Assembly: GCA_033026295.1 (NCBI GenBank)
Contig: CM065183.1
Location: forward strand, 21,119,202-21,183,201
Length of the DNA stretch: 64,000 bases
DNA from: Channa striata
Taxonomy: Eukaryota; Chordata; Actinopteri; Anabantiformes; Channidae
Direction: 5' to 3'
In this document: in pieces, positions 11,463-23,575 of the stretch
Numbering within the stretch: the first letter of the stretch is position 1
How the letters are laid out: each line of letters opens with the position of its first letter
Made by a program: the position numbers and the translations under genes
The notes under the pieces: generated by a model
What the model was told of the DNA's origin: nothing
The model's database searches: none
The model's input: the letters and a program-made list of their open reading frames with translations, nothing else

Positions 11463-14400
11463 GTGGGGTTACACTCTTTGATCCAAGACCGACTGAAGCG
11501 ACAGAAATATGATTTTAAATGTGGTGTAATCCAATATCCGGGTGTCCACTCTCTTTGTGTGTATTGCTTTATGCTGATGAGTTGCTCCGTTATATTTCTG
11601 ACCCTGTTATTGGTTGACGACATTCTGAGCATCCTGAATAACTTTGGAATTTTCTAAGGCTGCAGCACAATCAAACATTTTGCTTCTGAATCATGTGTAA
11701 AAATCATAGATCCTGAGCTTTTGGTTTTTAGTTTGTTGCCCACCTTTTTTAGATACCTTGGCATTAATGTTTCTTACGAATGTCCAGTCTCTGCTGCTGG
11801 ACCTCCTCAAAATGTGTTCAGGGACAGTACAGTCTTCACAGTTTCAGTAAAAAGCACTCAACTGCTTTTTATATGCTACTGAATAACTATATACAATATA
11901 GTATAAACTAAAAATCGACCCAACAAACAAATATTCAAACATTCAGGTGTAGCCCTACAGATTTCAAGTCCAAAGTCAATTATTGTGATGCATGCGGTGC
12001 AATGTGGTGCATTTAAAATAAAATAACACACAGTTTTAGCTTCTCATTAAGTTTGACCATCTGCCATCTTTGAATTCGGCTTGTTTTCTCTGTGCTTCTA
12101 TGCTATAACTTCTTTCAAATTACATTGATGGGTTTAATGTAGCACACAAACATGAAGGTTTTCACTCGGCAGTAGCTGAGGCCCAGTTGTACGTGATCTT
12201 ATGTTTTGAACATGCCTGTGGAATTTACATGTTGGTGTGGTTCAATAATGTGACAGAAACGATGGATGTTTCTCAGTTAGAATGACACACTGTCACCTGT
12301 AGAGATTAAACACTAGAGATCATATTTGCATTGTAGAACGTTCCATCTAGGAACCCTTGATCCACTTGAGTAAGGCCAGATCCACATCACCAGCGTTTGT
12401 GAAAAGAGAAAACCCTCCCTCAGTCTGTGCTAATGCTTGTGTGGGACACCAGTTCAGCAGCAGAGGCTCATAAAGGCACCAGCTATGGATGCTGGACATT
12501 TTATTATGTTTCCGTGAGATTTCTGATGCAGTTTTCCAGTTGACTGAAGTGCGGTTTTGGAGGACTAATGGCAGGTGAATGACAGGCTAACGTTCCAAAT
12601 GTCAAGTTGTCCCTTTTCCTACTGCAGCTCCATCATCGGCTGTAACAAGCTGCTGCGGAGGAGATCAGAGGAGGGGATGGAAGGAGTGAACTCCTCGTGT
12701 TCGTCTGCCGTGGGGAAAACCGACATGCACTTCTGCGCTGTGTGCCACGACTACGCCTCCGGGTACCACTACGGCGTGTGGTCCTGTGAGGGCTGCAAGG
12801 CCTTTTTCAAGAGGAGTATCCAAGGTACGAACGCTTTATTTCAGCCAGCCTTTTCCGCTCGTTCTCTCGGTCAGGCCGCTGAACCTGCATTTCTTTGTAA
12901 CCAGGACACAACGACTACATCTGTCCCGCCACAAACCAATGCACTATTGACAAGAATCGACGAAAAAGCTGCCAGGCCTGCCGTCTGCGTAAATGCTATG
13001 AAGTGGGCATGATGAAGTGCGGTAAGCCGGTCAACTTTCATCTTTAGTCGTCATACAGCTTCAGGTGCAGAAAGCGTCGATGGGTTGGATCGCTGACATT
13101 ACGCTGTGGAGGACTGACTTCACTTCAAGTCAGGCCCTTTGGAGTATTGCTAATGCTTGAGAGTGTATTTATTTCCCCTCCATACTTTGTCTTATTGTAG
13201 GGACTTGCTGGTGACGTTCCATCCAGGCTCGATTCCCAAAAGTTGCATATTGTAGTTGGAAATTAGCCTTTTCTCATTCATCTTGTTATAATTTGTAACA
13301 GGCCAGACTAGTGATTTTCAGTAATGGGTGCTTAGAAAAAAATAATTTCTTTGAACTCTTCACTTAAATTGTAGTAATAAGTACACACAATAAATAATAG
13401 TGTTTTAATGTGCTTCAAATCCAGATTTGTTCCACATGTGCCTCATAAAAATGGTCTATAAAGAAATTGAATTCATGTACAGGGTCAGTAACTTTCAAAA
13501 CAACCTTCTGAAAATGTATTGGGGTAAAAATCATCAGTTTAGTTGCTTTTATTCAGAAACTGACTGAAGTAGGAGCTAAAGTTATTTGGTGTACGGGGCG
13601 TCCATATTAATGCATCATTGTGTATTAGTTTGTTCCATTTTGTGATGAGAATCCTTGACGTAACTAAAGCTGAGTGGAAAACCTTTCCCTCAGAAATGTG
13701 TTGGGGGAAAGTCTTCAAAGTTGTACTTGAGTATGTTTCTACCAGCACACGCTGTGGAACTGAAGGCGCTCGGATCAGCCGCCGTGAGAAGTTCACTCTT
13801 CTACTAAAGGCACAAAGCTGAAGCGGTTTGTTTGATGTCACTGACGCTCCGTCTCTTTCTGTCCAGGTGTGAGGCGTGAGCGCTGCAGCTATCGAGGCGC
13901 CCGGCATCGCCGCGGTGGACTTCAGTCTCGGGACTCCGGGGGCAGGGGTTTGGTCGGCGTGAGGCTGGCTGCCCGAGCGCAGAGGCACGTTCACCTGGAG
14001 CCCCCCCTCCCCCACGCGGACAGTGCGCACCACTCGTCCATGAGCCCGGAGGAGTTCATCTCCCGCATCATGGAAGCGGAGCCTCCGGAGATCTACCTCA
14101 TGGAGGACCTGAAGAAGCCCTTCACCGAGGCCAGCATGATGATGTCCCTCACCAACCTGGCAGACAAGGAGCTGGTCCTCATGATCAGCTGGGCTAAAAA
14201 GATCCCCGGTAAGACCCGCAGTGTCACGTTCGGTTTTGAGACGAATCCTAATTGCAGCTGGAATCAGAGCAGAGCCTTTTTCACCAACTCTAATCTTAAG
14301 ACTCCTTCTTTCCTTTTTTCCTCTCCTCTGCCTTTTAGCCAGTGTTGAGCCCAGCAGGTAGCTTCTCAGGAGATGTGTTAATGTGAAGGATCACAAAGGC

Positions 14401-17400
14401 TGAATAAAGACTATTTTCTCCAATGTGTTTCTTTACTCAGTGGTGAAAATGTGCATTGTCTGCTTGATAAAAGAGCCGGGAAGGCGAAGGCAGGTGGGAG
14501 CGGCACTGCAGGCACATCCTGGTGTCGGTGTTCCAGAGCCGGCTGCCGTAGTAAAAGCTATTTTTGAGATTAGGGCATTTCTCTTTCTCTGATGGTAATA
14601 ATTTACCACAGCGAGTAACCTCATACAGATACTCGTTCACACATGAGAAGATTGGCTTTGATTTTTGCTCATTAAGTACAAGAAAAATCAGAGTTGTGAA
14701 ACTTGACTGATCCCCATATTTGTGTTTACTGGCGCTCGGCACAATATGTGGAAGATGGGAGGAACCGCTTCCATCGACGGGGCAGAATTTACCTTCCAGC
14801 AACTTATTGGTTTTTAGCGGCAGTGAAACCGCAACAGTCTGTTAAAAATTGGCTGTATTTCCTTCAGATTTTGGAAGACGTACAGGGTGAGCAACCTCTG
14901 AAAGAACTCTGATCGTTAACTTGGGTAATCCTCCATTCCAAATGTCAAATGTTATGTGTGTAAAAGTAGGTGGAAAATCACCAAAAGCAAAAGTATTATT
15001 TATACAACGTCTCATTTGTGATCTCATTTGATAAAGCTATTGCATTAAAGATGAAAACTGAGAACATGAGAACACTTTGAAGTTCTTGTATCCACACTCG
15101 TGTCCTTTCACTGAACTGGTCTCGTGGAGGCAGCGAGCCTGCTGCAGGTTTTCAGTTTACAGAAATCTGCTACAGCTGCTCAAGGTTCTCGTTTCTGTGT
15201 GTGTGTGTGGTGCCGTCCGTGCTCAGGCTTCGTAGAGCTGAGTCTGGTAGATCAGATCCACCTGCTGAAGTGCTGCTGGCTGGAGATCCTGATGCTGGGC
15301 CTGATGTGGAGGTCCGTGGACCATCCTGGAAAACTCATCTTCTCTCCTGACTTCAAACTCAACAGGTGAGAAAGCAGCCGAATCTTTTTCTGATTCCAAG
15401 AAAAACCAGCAGTTTTCATCCTGCCGATGTTTCGAGGTCAATAGGAGGGCAGTCCGTCAATACACGGCTCTGTGTCGACATGGATTATTACTGGGAAACG
15501 TTTGTGTGATTTCTCTGGTCTTTTTGTTTTCAGCTCCCACGTGTGAAGCCTTGTTGGCTTTCGCTTGTAGCAGCTTCTTCTGTGCATTATTCCACATCAA
15601 GCCCTTAAAAGCCCTTTTTTGTTGGGTTGTCCTGCTTTTACAACAAAAAGATTTCCTCAGCTTCTGTATATTTCTGAAGGACCGTCAAACACACGCACTC
15701 AAAGCAGAGGGAGTTTCTGTCCTGACAGCTCCGGGGAACCAGCCCTCAAAAAATCAAACGAGTTAACGTAAATGTTTTGCAGCATCGTATTTATTGTAAT
15801 CTGACGGGGACTAATTCCTGAGGAGCTGTGCAGGGGGCAGCAGACAGACAGACAGACCGGCAGGGAGAGGGATTGTAGGTAAATGATCAGCTGCCAGTTG
15901 GAGTCGAGCCGCCTCGAGTCCTGGTTCTCTCCTCATGTGTTTGGCTCTTTCTGGATCCGGCCTTCATATCCAACGAACGTAGCTGACAGCAGTTTGTTTC
16001 CTGGTGGACTGGATCAGCAGTAGCAGTGCTCGATGACATGATCACACGCGTTCTGCAAGTAAAACAATGTCAGGTTATAGGCTGCAGGCTCGAACGCTGT
16101 CGTGACCCTGTCACATAGGTTCCTTTTAGAACGTCTGAACACATTACAGACTCATGACTAAGCTGGAGTCAGAATTCGCTGGCGATCTTTCATATTAACA
16201 GTTGCATTTGTGACTTCCTGAATTGACGGACTATCCCAGGCTGTGAGCTTTGCTCTTGTTCCGTTCGTTCAGACCTTTCAGGAAATGAAGCCCAGTCACA
16301 TGGGAGGGATGCACCGCGGTTCATCTGCGCGTCCTTGTGAAACGGGCCGTGCCGAGGGCTGGATGAGGCTGCTGACCTCCTGTTGTCCTCACCGCGTCCC
16401 TGTGAGCTAATCCACTGATGGGCACAGAGGAACCGGATACTGGGCTGTGGAGGCGCACACACGTAATACTCGGTGTACATTCATTGTTGGCTTTTTATAG
16501 GATTTGTTGACTGAGAGGAAAATAGAAGAAGGTGCAGAGTGCGATCAGCCAGTTCCTAGGCTGAGTTGGTTTGACCTTTCTCTCCCCACTGCCACGGAAA
16601 CCATCACCAGAGGCTTAGCTTAACCTTGATGTGTTTTCACAACACCACCTTCTTTTTCTCTGTGAAGCGCCCGCCGGCCTGCCGTGGACGGCTCAGGAAA
16701 ACATCCTGGATGCAAATCCACCAGCCTGCTCAACAACAGTCTCCAACGTTCGCTCTCTAATCGAACCTTTTTGCTTCCCTGTCATCCTCTCACATGTTTT
16801 TTTTTCTTTCTGCACCACAAAAGCCGCTGGGTAATAAAGATTCAAGGACCGAACAGTTTTTGACAAAAGTTACCAAAGTGAGAACTGAACTAGGTGGAAG
16901 CTGTGGGTTGGTTGGTGTCAGAGGTGCAAAGTTACAGATGCTAACGGGACCGTGGCTCCTGTCGTCGTGGCCAATCAACACTTGGAACGTTGTTTCAGGA
17001 GCAGAAATGAAGGAACCCGAGAAAGGACGGTTCATCCCTCCGCAGTTCACTGCATAAATTTGCATCGTGTGCGGATCCAGATCCTCTGAGGCTGTTCTGC
17101 ATCTTAGAACGTGTGTGTGTGTTGGCTTTGTCAGTGCTTCATGTGAAGTTGTACTTGTTAAGTGGGTAACAACCTGCCGACCAGGAAGTTGTGAAGGTAT
17201 AGTTTAAAATGTTTAGATTTTTTTTTTTTTTTTACTAATAATGAAGTGAACTGAAACAAACACACACACGTATATTAAACAACAGTCTGAAATGATCATA
17301 AAACCAGAGGAGTTCTCAGGTAGGACGGGTTGGGGGGAACAGTGGGGATTTTCCCTCCTACATATTTATCGTCTCGTTTCTTTGCTCATTCTTTTGTCTC

Positions 17401-20400
17401 TGCGGCTCCTTTTTTCTTGTCTTTCACGTTGTTTTTGTCTTTCTCTTTCTTTCTCCCTTTTCGAACTGGCTTTATTTCAGTTTTTGAACTTCCTGCGGCC
17501 TCCTTTAAAACCTCGCCATCTCTCTGTTTGCGTAGGGAGGAGGGACAGTGTGTGGAGGGCATCATGGAGATTTTCGACATGCTGCTGGCGGCCACGTCTC
17601 GCTTTCGTGAGCTGAAGCTTCAGAGGGAGGAGTACGTCTGTCTCAAGGCCATGATCCTCCTCAACTCCAGTGAGTTTCAGTGACGCAGACAAACCACGGT
17701 TCACTTCGTTCCCCCAGTAACGAGTTCGTGTCCACTGAGCTACTGAAGTGTGTTTTCGCTCTTTGCATGTTGTGGTTTCTTGGAGAACTCCTGTCTGAGC
17801 TGCGTGATAACACCGTTATTTGACAGCTCCGAAAAGTTTATCTGTTAACAGAAATCTGCGCATCGTCCCCGGGATGGTTATCTCTTTGTTTTGGTGCAGT
17901 TTGTCTTTGTCTGACATGTGGGGAAAAAACAAAGTTTCAGCACTTGGTTCTGAAAAGAAAATGTGAAGTTGTTTTTTTTCTTGCTGTCTATGGTGCAGCA
18001 GGAAGAACCTACGTTTCAGCTCCTTGAGAATCTAATTCACTTTTAGTTTTTGAGTCACAAACGATATTAAATCAAATCGCTTTAATTAAAAGATGATTAT
18101 GGAAATGGTTTAAAATGGGTTTGTCTCAAAATGATGAGATCTTGACGTGACTGTTCAAACCACTTTCTTTAGTCGGGGTGATACGCGGCTGTAAGGTTCC
18201 GTCCTCGAGTCTCTCTGAATGTAAAACCTTAGATACTGTGAAATCGACATTTCCGCTGTCAGCTGCAGCTGCAGCGATTTGTGGATTGGCCCTAAACACT
18301 CGATGCTCCTACAGGTTTATCGCTGAACGCTGTAATGTAGAAACTAGCAAAATAATTCTGGTCATTATAAAATCACTTTCATAAGCTGCAACGTTTGGGA
18401 TTTTTTCATTGTCATGTGATCAGGTCGGGACCATTTGTGAATAGAAACCACTCACAGATATGACGTATGTCTCCTCTTGTCCACTGGTTGCCATTGGACC
18501 AGGAATAGATGATAACCGAATCAGTTGTAAGTAACATCGTCTCTCAGTTTCTGTAGACGCCTGCACATGCTGTGGCGTTAGTTTGTTTCTCCACGTCCAC
18601 GCAGCTCGACAGCAGGTGAAGTTTTGCCAAAAGTAAAAATCAAACTGTGCGATATGCAAATGTGACTATCCCTCCTCTTCTCTCTACGAATAAACAGATT
18701 ACTTCAAATCTGTAGCATTAGCCACCTTTTAGCAACCGCTAGCGCGTGATGGTGCCCCGTTTGGAGGCGTTCAGGGACGGTACGGAGTGTGGAGTTTCCC
18801 CTGTACAGGTCGGTGTTTCCAGCTGCTCTGACTGTTATTATGTGAAGGGACACGAGGTTTTGTGTTGAGTTCGTCCTAATGAGGACAACTAAATAAATGA
18901 GTGTATTTATATGGTCTGTTTTTCAGGTGGTTTTGATAATCCATGTATTTAGTCAAACAGGAGCCAGAGCCACGATGGAAGTGCCTGTTTGACATGAATT
19001 ATTATGCAACGTGTTGTGAAGTTTCATCCTAATAGCGCAAAACGAGCAGTTTCCCCCTCAATCAGGAAGTTGACATTTCGCCTACAGCTGGCGCTTGTAG
19101 CAGCGTGTTAAATGTAAAAGTCACAGCTCAGTGGGTGTTAGTCTGACTCAGAGAAAAGCCCCAACACTCCAGGACGTAGTGATTTAAAAAAAAAAAAGTT
19201 TGCTTCATTCACATCCGAGTCTTTATTCCACTGAAATATTTACAGTAACTCTGTCCTTTGTTACTCATTACAAGTTTATAGCGATTGTCCAGCGTCCAGA
19301 ACAATAAAAACCTTTTCACAACTTCCCTTTGTTGGACTCCAGTGTTACTCTACACTAGACTTTTAAACGTTTCTTCTTTTATTAATGACATTAGTGTCAT
19401 TGTTTCCCCGACAGAACAGCCTTCGGCCCGTTTGATGAAGGGTCTGGTTTACTTTGAAGGTGGACTTTATTGCCTCTGGGTTTTGGTTGTCAACCTTTTT
19501 ATGTGCCGCAAGCGGTCACTGTGCCCCCCCGACAAAAAACAACAAAGACACACACACGCTGCTGCAGCTGCTGGGAAACATTGTGCAAGACGTGAATTGG
19601 AGACTGCAAAGTGAAAAGGACAGAGAGGAATGTTCAGATTTTGGACAGATGGGACGTTGCTCAACTGTTGAGCCTGTCCTCTGGCTGCTGCTAGGTGGAC
19701 GGCAGATTTACTGCAGCTTCTCTTCACAGCCCTCTAGTGTTTCATGTGGGACGTCCCTCGTGGTGATGAGATGAACGGCCAGATGTTTTCTACCGGGGCC
19801 CGTTTTTCATTGACTGACTGAAGGTTTTTTTCCGCTTTAAATTTGCTCCTACTGGGAACGTGTGGATGAAGATGTAGGACCACCGTCTCGTGAGTTATGA
19901 AGACATTTTTGTTTTCCACAGCCTGGACAATAAAGTTTGTGACTGTCAAACAGTTTTAATCTCCCATGTTAAATATGGTTCACTGCAGTTTCTGTGCATG
20001 TTCTCTTCTGCCATAGACGAACATACACAAGCTCACAGAAAAAGACAAAAATGACAATGACCGTGACGTTGGCTGAAACGTTGATGTTTGTCCTTCCGAC
20101 GCTGGTTAAAATCGTCAGATCTCGTCATGTTAGAAAAAAGAAAGAAAAGCCGTGATTTCTAAAATTGTGTTTCTCCAGTCACCTCTAAATCCACTGGACC
20201 GGATTTCAGTGGAATTTGCAGCGAATGTTCTTGGTCTCCTGAAGGTGTAGTTCCGTATTTCATTCGTGCTCCCCAGAAGCTGAAAAACTCTTTCTGATTA
20301 AATGGCTCGTTTCCGCAGAGTGAACAGACCGTGAGAGTCAATTAAACGCAGAATAGAAGTGTGAAAACTTGAAATTCATGGTGTGCTCGTGATTTGTGAG

Positions 20401-22062
20401 GCTGCGGCTGTGCCGTCTCTTTCAGATCTGTGTACGAGCTCGCCTCAGACGGCCGAGGAGCTGGAGAGCAGGAACAAGCTGCTGCGCCTCCTGGACTCGG
20501 TGATCGACGCTCTGGTCTGGGCCATTTCCAAGCTGGGCCTGAGCACGCAGGAGCAGACTCTGCGCCTCGGCCACCTCACAATGCTGCTGTCCCACGTCCG
20601 GCACGTCAGGTACAGACGCACCCAGAGCGGCATAACCAGCTGGTTCTGTGAATGAAGCCACACAAACACACTCAAAGAATCAGCTGATCACACTTAGACC
20701 CAATTAGCATTGAGGTTGTTCCTTATTGTCCATGAATGAGCTCTGACTTTCCAAACGTAGACGTCATCCTTGTTTTGATAGTAACAAACCGGGACTTATA
20801 AAGTCTGTACAACTTCTGTTCAACCAGGGAAGTCGGTGTCTCAGAAGCGCTGACAGTTTAATCTGTTCCAAAAACCATTAACAAATTTCACATCTGTATG
20901 TCAATATACAGTCAAATTTGCAGCTAAGGTAGTTTCCAACTGTGTTATAAGCTCCTGGCTTTTTTGTACAGTTCTCCAAGAACACACTTACACAAAAAAC
21001 GTATTTGGTCATAGAATCTAGTACGCAGAGAGGTCGAAGTTTTGCCTGCGTTAACTCCTGTTAAAGCTTCTAATAAATTGACATTCATTGTTAGCAGATA
21101 TTTATTTCGTAACACAAATAAATAAACAAATTTCATAACTCAAGTCGAAGGAGCAGTACAACATGGAGGAAAGTAAAAGTAGAAATTGAAGTTCTGACAT
21201 TTCTCAGAATCCTTTGTGTCAGTAGGACATGATAAAAAAGACTGATTCTGCATCTGTCAGGTTGAAAGATTGAAAAAACGTGTTCACTTAAAAGCCGTTG
21301 TCCAGTTCATAAGTAGACGTGCGTTTCCCCACTGATGCTGAGCTTCAGTCTGTGCACGAACCTCAGGCTCACAGTCTCACCGTCTCCTCTCCGCAGTAAC
21401 AAAGGCATGGACCATCTGTCCACCATGAAGAGGAAGAACGTGGTGCTGGTTTACGACCTCCTCCTGGAGATGTTGGACGCCAACACGTCCAGCGGCACCA
21501 GTCAAACCTCGTCCAGCTCTGACACTTACTCTGACCGACACCCGCCCCGAACCCCAACTCATCCGCAGCCCGACCGGGACGACGCCGCCGCGCCTCCACG
21601 TGGGCCCGGTGAACCCGTGAATGTGGCCCGACACTTTCAGGCTCTGCCTCTCCGGTCCACACCCCCACCCCAGAGTTCGCTGGTGGATCACATGGACGAC
21701 GGGTACGTTCATAGGTGCTACACTCAGACCACATTCGTAGGTCTAGTCCAGACAAAGTCGAAGTAAAAAGTTTTCTAGTGTATGTTACAAACTCAGCAGT
21801 AGTATTATTTTCTTAATATTCATCTGCATAAATACATGCTAAACAAATATAATGAAGCAGAAATTCACTAGCTGAGGTAACGTGAACGTGGTTTGTCCAG
21901 CTAAATGTAGACGTAATGACGTCTTGCTGTCTTTACCCTGCTCACAGCGACATTCATTCAGAGCAGTGGCCGCTGGATCCAGACGACGCGGGACTCGCGG
22001 TGGAACCGACGGACTATATAGTCCCCGATCGAGTTGTCATGGAAACCGCCTTGCAGGGGTGA
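11032..22062 (+). CDS. esr2: Estrogen receptor beta (nuclear receptor, NR3A2), 9 coding exons
   Basis: Ligand-activated transcription factor of the steroid receptor family; it binds estradiol and estrogen response elements in the nucleus. Joined exons: 11032-11462, 12628-12824, 12905-13021, 13867-14208, 15227-15365, 17536-17669, 20426-20609, 21397-21702, 21948-22062; 1965 bp, 654 residues, every intron GT-AG and all phases consistent. Residues 1-179 form the A/B region. The DNA-binding domain runs about 180-245, with zinc-binding Cys180, 183, 197, 200 and Cys216, 222, 232, 235, and P-box CEGCKA at 197-202. The ligand domain starts near 308. Expected ligand contacts are present: Glu350, Arg391 and His521. 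Helix 12 lies near 534-541 (Tyr534, Asp535). A long F domain (544-654) follows. The start ATG opens a typical teleost ER-beta N-terminus. Teleosts carry two ER-beta paralogues (esr2a, esr2b); I cannot assign which one this is without alignment. Confidence 0.97.
11463..12627 (+). other. esr2: esr2 intron 1 (between coding exons 1 and 2)
   Basis: No coding sequence, RNA gene or clear transposon seen. AT-rich, with a good acceptor ccttttcctactgcag at the end. Confidence 0.85.
12628..12824 (+). CDS. esr2: esr2 coding exon 2 (first zinc finger)
   Basis: Acceptor is actgcag at 12621-12627; the donor after 12824 is gtacga. It encodes residues 144-209 plus one base, ending in FFKRSIQ. The first C4 zinc finger (Cys180, 183, 197, 200) and the P-box that reads the estrogen response element half-site are here. 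Length 197 bp, phase 2 in and phase 1 out. Confidence 0.96.
12905..13021 (+). CDS. esr2: esr2 coding exon 3 (second zinc finger)
   Basis: 117 bp, the usual length of this exon in estrogen receptors. It starts after aaccag with GA, completing Gly210, and ends in MMKCG with donor gtaagc. It holds Cys216, 222, 232 and 235, the D-box region used for dimerisation, and the basic stretch [15 protein letters not shown]. The intron before it is only 80 bp. Confidence 0.96.
13022..13866 (+). other. esr2: esr2 intron 3
   Basis: Nothing beyond intronic sequence seen. Open frames of 60-160 codons cross exon 4 or lack any family resemblance. Confidence 0.85.
13867..14208 (+). CDS. esr2: esr2 coding exon 4 (hinge and start of ligand-binding domain)
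   Basis: Acceptor tctgtccag, donor CCCG|gtaaga, 342 bp. It encodes residues 250-362: an arginine-rich hinge ([16 protein letters not shown]) and then ligand-domain helices beginning [19 protein letters not shown]. Glu350, in LADKELV, matches the glutamate that hydrogen-bonds the estradiol A-ring in estrogen receptors. Confidence 0.95.
14209..15226 (+). other. esr2: esr2 intron 4
   Basis: No feature supported. It has a minus-strand open frame of 121 codons at 14437-14802 with no recognisable domain, and a short TG run before the acceptor. Confidence 0.8.
15227..15365 (+). CDS. esr2: esr2 coding exon 5
   Basis: Acceptor gtgctcag, donor AACAG|gtgaga, 139 bp. It encodes residues 364-408, including [16 protein letters not shown] and Arg391 in [10 protein letters not shown], the second A-ring contact. 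The exon edges match the family boundary after KKIPG and before REEGQC. Confidence 0.96.
15366..17535 (+). other. esr2: esr2 intron 5
   Basis: Contains a (CAGA)4-like run near 15840-15857, a poly-T run at about 17217-17233 and a long pyrimidine-rich tract (about 17355-17480) before the acceptor. No gene seen. Confidence 0.8.
17536..17669 (+). CDS. esr2: esr2 coding exon 6
   Basis: Acceptor tttgcgtag, donor CTCCA|gtgagt, 134 bp. It encodes residues 410-453 (EEGQCVEG to AMILLNS), ligand-domain helices with the conserved [20 protein letters not shown] stretch. Confidence 0.96.
17670..20425 (+). other. esr2: esr2 intron 6
   Basis: The longest esr2 intron within the coding part, 2756 bp. No coding family, RNA gene or clear transposon recognised. 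Confidence 0.8.
20426..20609 (+). CDS. esr2: esr2 coding exon 7
   Basis: Acceptor ctttcag, donor GTCAG|gtacag, 184 bp. It encodes residues 455-514 ([11 protein letters not shown] to LLSHVRHV), the dimer-interface helices 9 and 10/11 of the ligand domain. Confidence 0.96.
20610..21396 (+). other. esr2: esr2 intron 7
   Basis: AT-rich intronic sequence; nothing else seen. Confidence 0.8.
21397..21702 (+). CDS. esr2: esr2 coding exon 8 (helix 12 and F domain)
   Basis: Acceptor tctccgcag, 306 bp. It encodes residues 516-616. His521 in NKGMDHLS is the D-ring contact. Helix 12 ([13 protein letters not shown]) forms the AF-2 surface. It is followed by a Ser/Pro/His-rich F domain. The donor GG|gtacgt after 21702 leads to a ninth exon. 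Reading through this donor would instead stop after about 21 more codons at 21764-21766. Confidence 0.93.
21948..22062 (+). CDS. esr2: esr2 coding exon 9 (C-terminal end of F domain)
   Basis: Acceptor gctcacag. It completes Gly617 and encodes residues 618-654, starting [13 protein letters not shown] and ending with TGA at 22060-22062. Phase matches exon 8 exactly, and the HSEQWPLD stretch is the teleost ER-beta C-terminal signature as I know it. The end of the protein is less conserved, so this exon is a little less sure than the others. Confidence 0.82.
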
Positions 22063-23070
22063 CGGGACTAAAAGCGGAACTGAGACTGAACCTTAATGGC
22101 TTTTCCAAAGACTGAGCAAAGGAAAGAGAAAAAGGACGACAAAAGCAAAGTCTAATGTGCTGATGTGAGGTAAAGTTTTTTCCCACTCGCTGAGAAGTTT
22201 TTAGTCTTTGGAAGGAAAAAAACACGTTTTTGATGGAATGTTTATCGTGAACATAAATATTTCTTGTGAATGTGCACTACAGTCGACGTTCCCGCGAACC
22301 TCGCTGACCCGCTGCCAGTCAGTTTGTGCTCCTTTTTTTTTGTATCTCACCTCGGTGTAACATGCAGAACAAGCCTTGACTCTGAAAGGTGCATGTGGTC
22401 CACACGTCCACGTCCATTTCCGTGAGGGTTGTTAGTCTCACAGGTGTGGGGGGGGCAGCGTTTTCCATCCCACTGTGGTGTTTTGTTCTCCTTCACTACT
22501 TCTGTGTACTTTGGTGTTTTACTCGGTGCCTATTCACCCAGGATTTTTCTACGCTCTTTGTACAAACTACATGTGTCAGTGGAGTCGAGAAGCAGCTGTA
22601 TGTGGCCTTTTTACCGAAATGACTGTTAAAATAGCTTTTTTCTCTCTGTTCATCTGGTTAAACCAAGGCTGAATTTACACGATGCAGCGTGGCACAGATC
22701 TGCTCTTTTTACTGTGAAGCCAAGAATTCTGTCACCGCTCGGCACCAACTAAACTCAAGTGGCTTCCAGGTCCGACTTCACCCAGTACATTCTAATCTAA
22801 TCCTACATGTTGAATCGTACGCACAGTCGGCAAGTCCTACACACAACAAACGGGTAAATTATGTTGGCTACAAGCGTATTAGTGTGTTTCACTGAAGTAA
22901 ATTTATAGAAAAACATCAAGACTTTGGTGCTAAACTTTTTCTCTCTATAAGCGTCAGGATCGATTCTCAACCAGAAGCTGAAGTTAAAGTTATTTTGGCT
23001 CACGTGAAGTGAACAAAGTGCTGTTGGCAATTTGTTTTCCTAAAATTAATTTTAACAAGGCGAAGAAAAA

Positions 23071-23076
23071 ATTAAA
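23071..23076 (+). terminator. esr2: Candidate esr2 polyadenylation signal (ATTAAA)
   Basis: The common variant hexamer, about 1.0 kb after the esr2 stop. No canonical AATAAA was seen between 22063 and 23570 on the plus strand. Confidence 0.25.
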
Positions 23077-23480
23077 TTGTTCCACAGACTGACATATTCC
23101 AAATGTTACAGTCATCATGTTTTAATGAATGTAATACCTTAAAATCAAGAAATGCTAGTTTGGTAATGTTAGTGGAAGCGACCATCGGTCCCACGCACAT
23201 TCGTTTTATCATTGCCGACTCTTCGCACATGTATAACTCGTCTTGTATTATGACCATGTTGCTGTGAAAGACAAACAAACTGAAAGGAATCAAAGCCAAA
23301 CGCTTCACTGCGAAGTTTGGAGCTGTGCCACTTTTAAATTCAGCCTTAGTGTCAGATGCATCTGCTGGTGAAATGTTCACTCTCCTTTTTCCTGATGTCT
23401 GTGGCTTTGTACATGCATGAATACAAACACTCAAGCAACAAATGTCACCCTGAGGACGTGTCTCTTGGCTCTTTGTGCAC

Positions 23481-23500
23481 CACACACACACACACACACA
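23481..23500. repeat. (CA)10 microsatellite
   Basis: Twenty uninterrupted bases of CA. Confidence 0.95.
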
Positions 23501-23569
23501 CTCAGATGTCAGCGGCTCGTAGCCTTTCTGTTGACCAGTCCACATTCAGCAGCACGTCATGGCGAACAC

Positions 23570-23575
23570 TTTATT
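23570..23575 (-). terminator. syne2: Candidate syne2 polyadenylation signal
   Basis: Minus-strand AATAAA, about 1.14 kb past the KASH stop codon. Candidate only; other signals may be used. Confidence 0.35.

Noticed and set aside
14437..14802. 121-codon minus-strand open frame inside esr2 intron 4
   Set aside because: No recognisable domain, no splice partners, and frames of this length occur elsewhere in the window as shadows or by chance.
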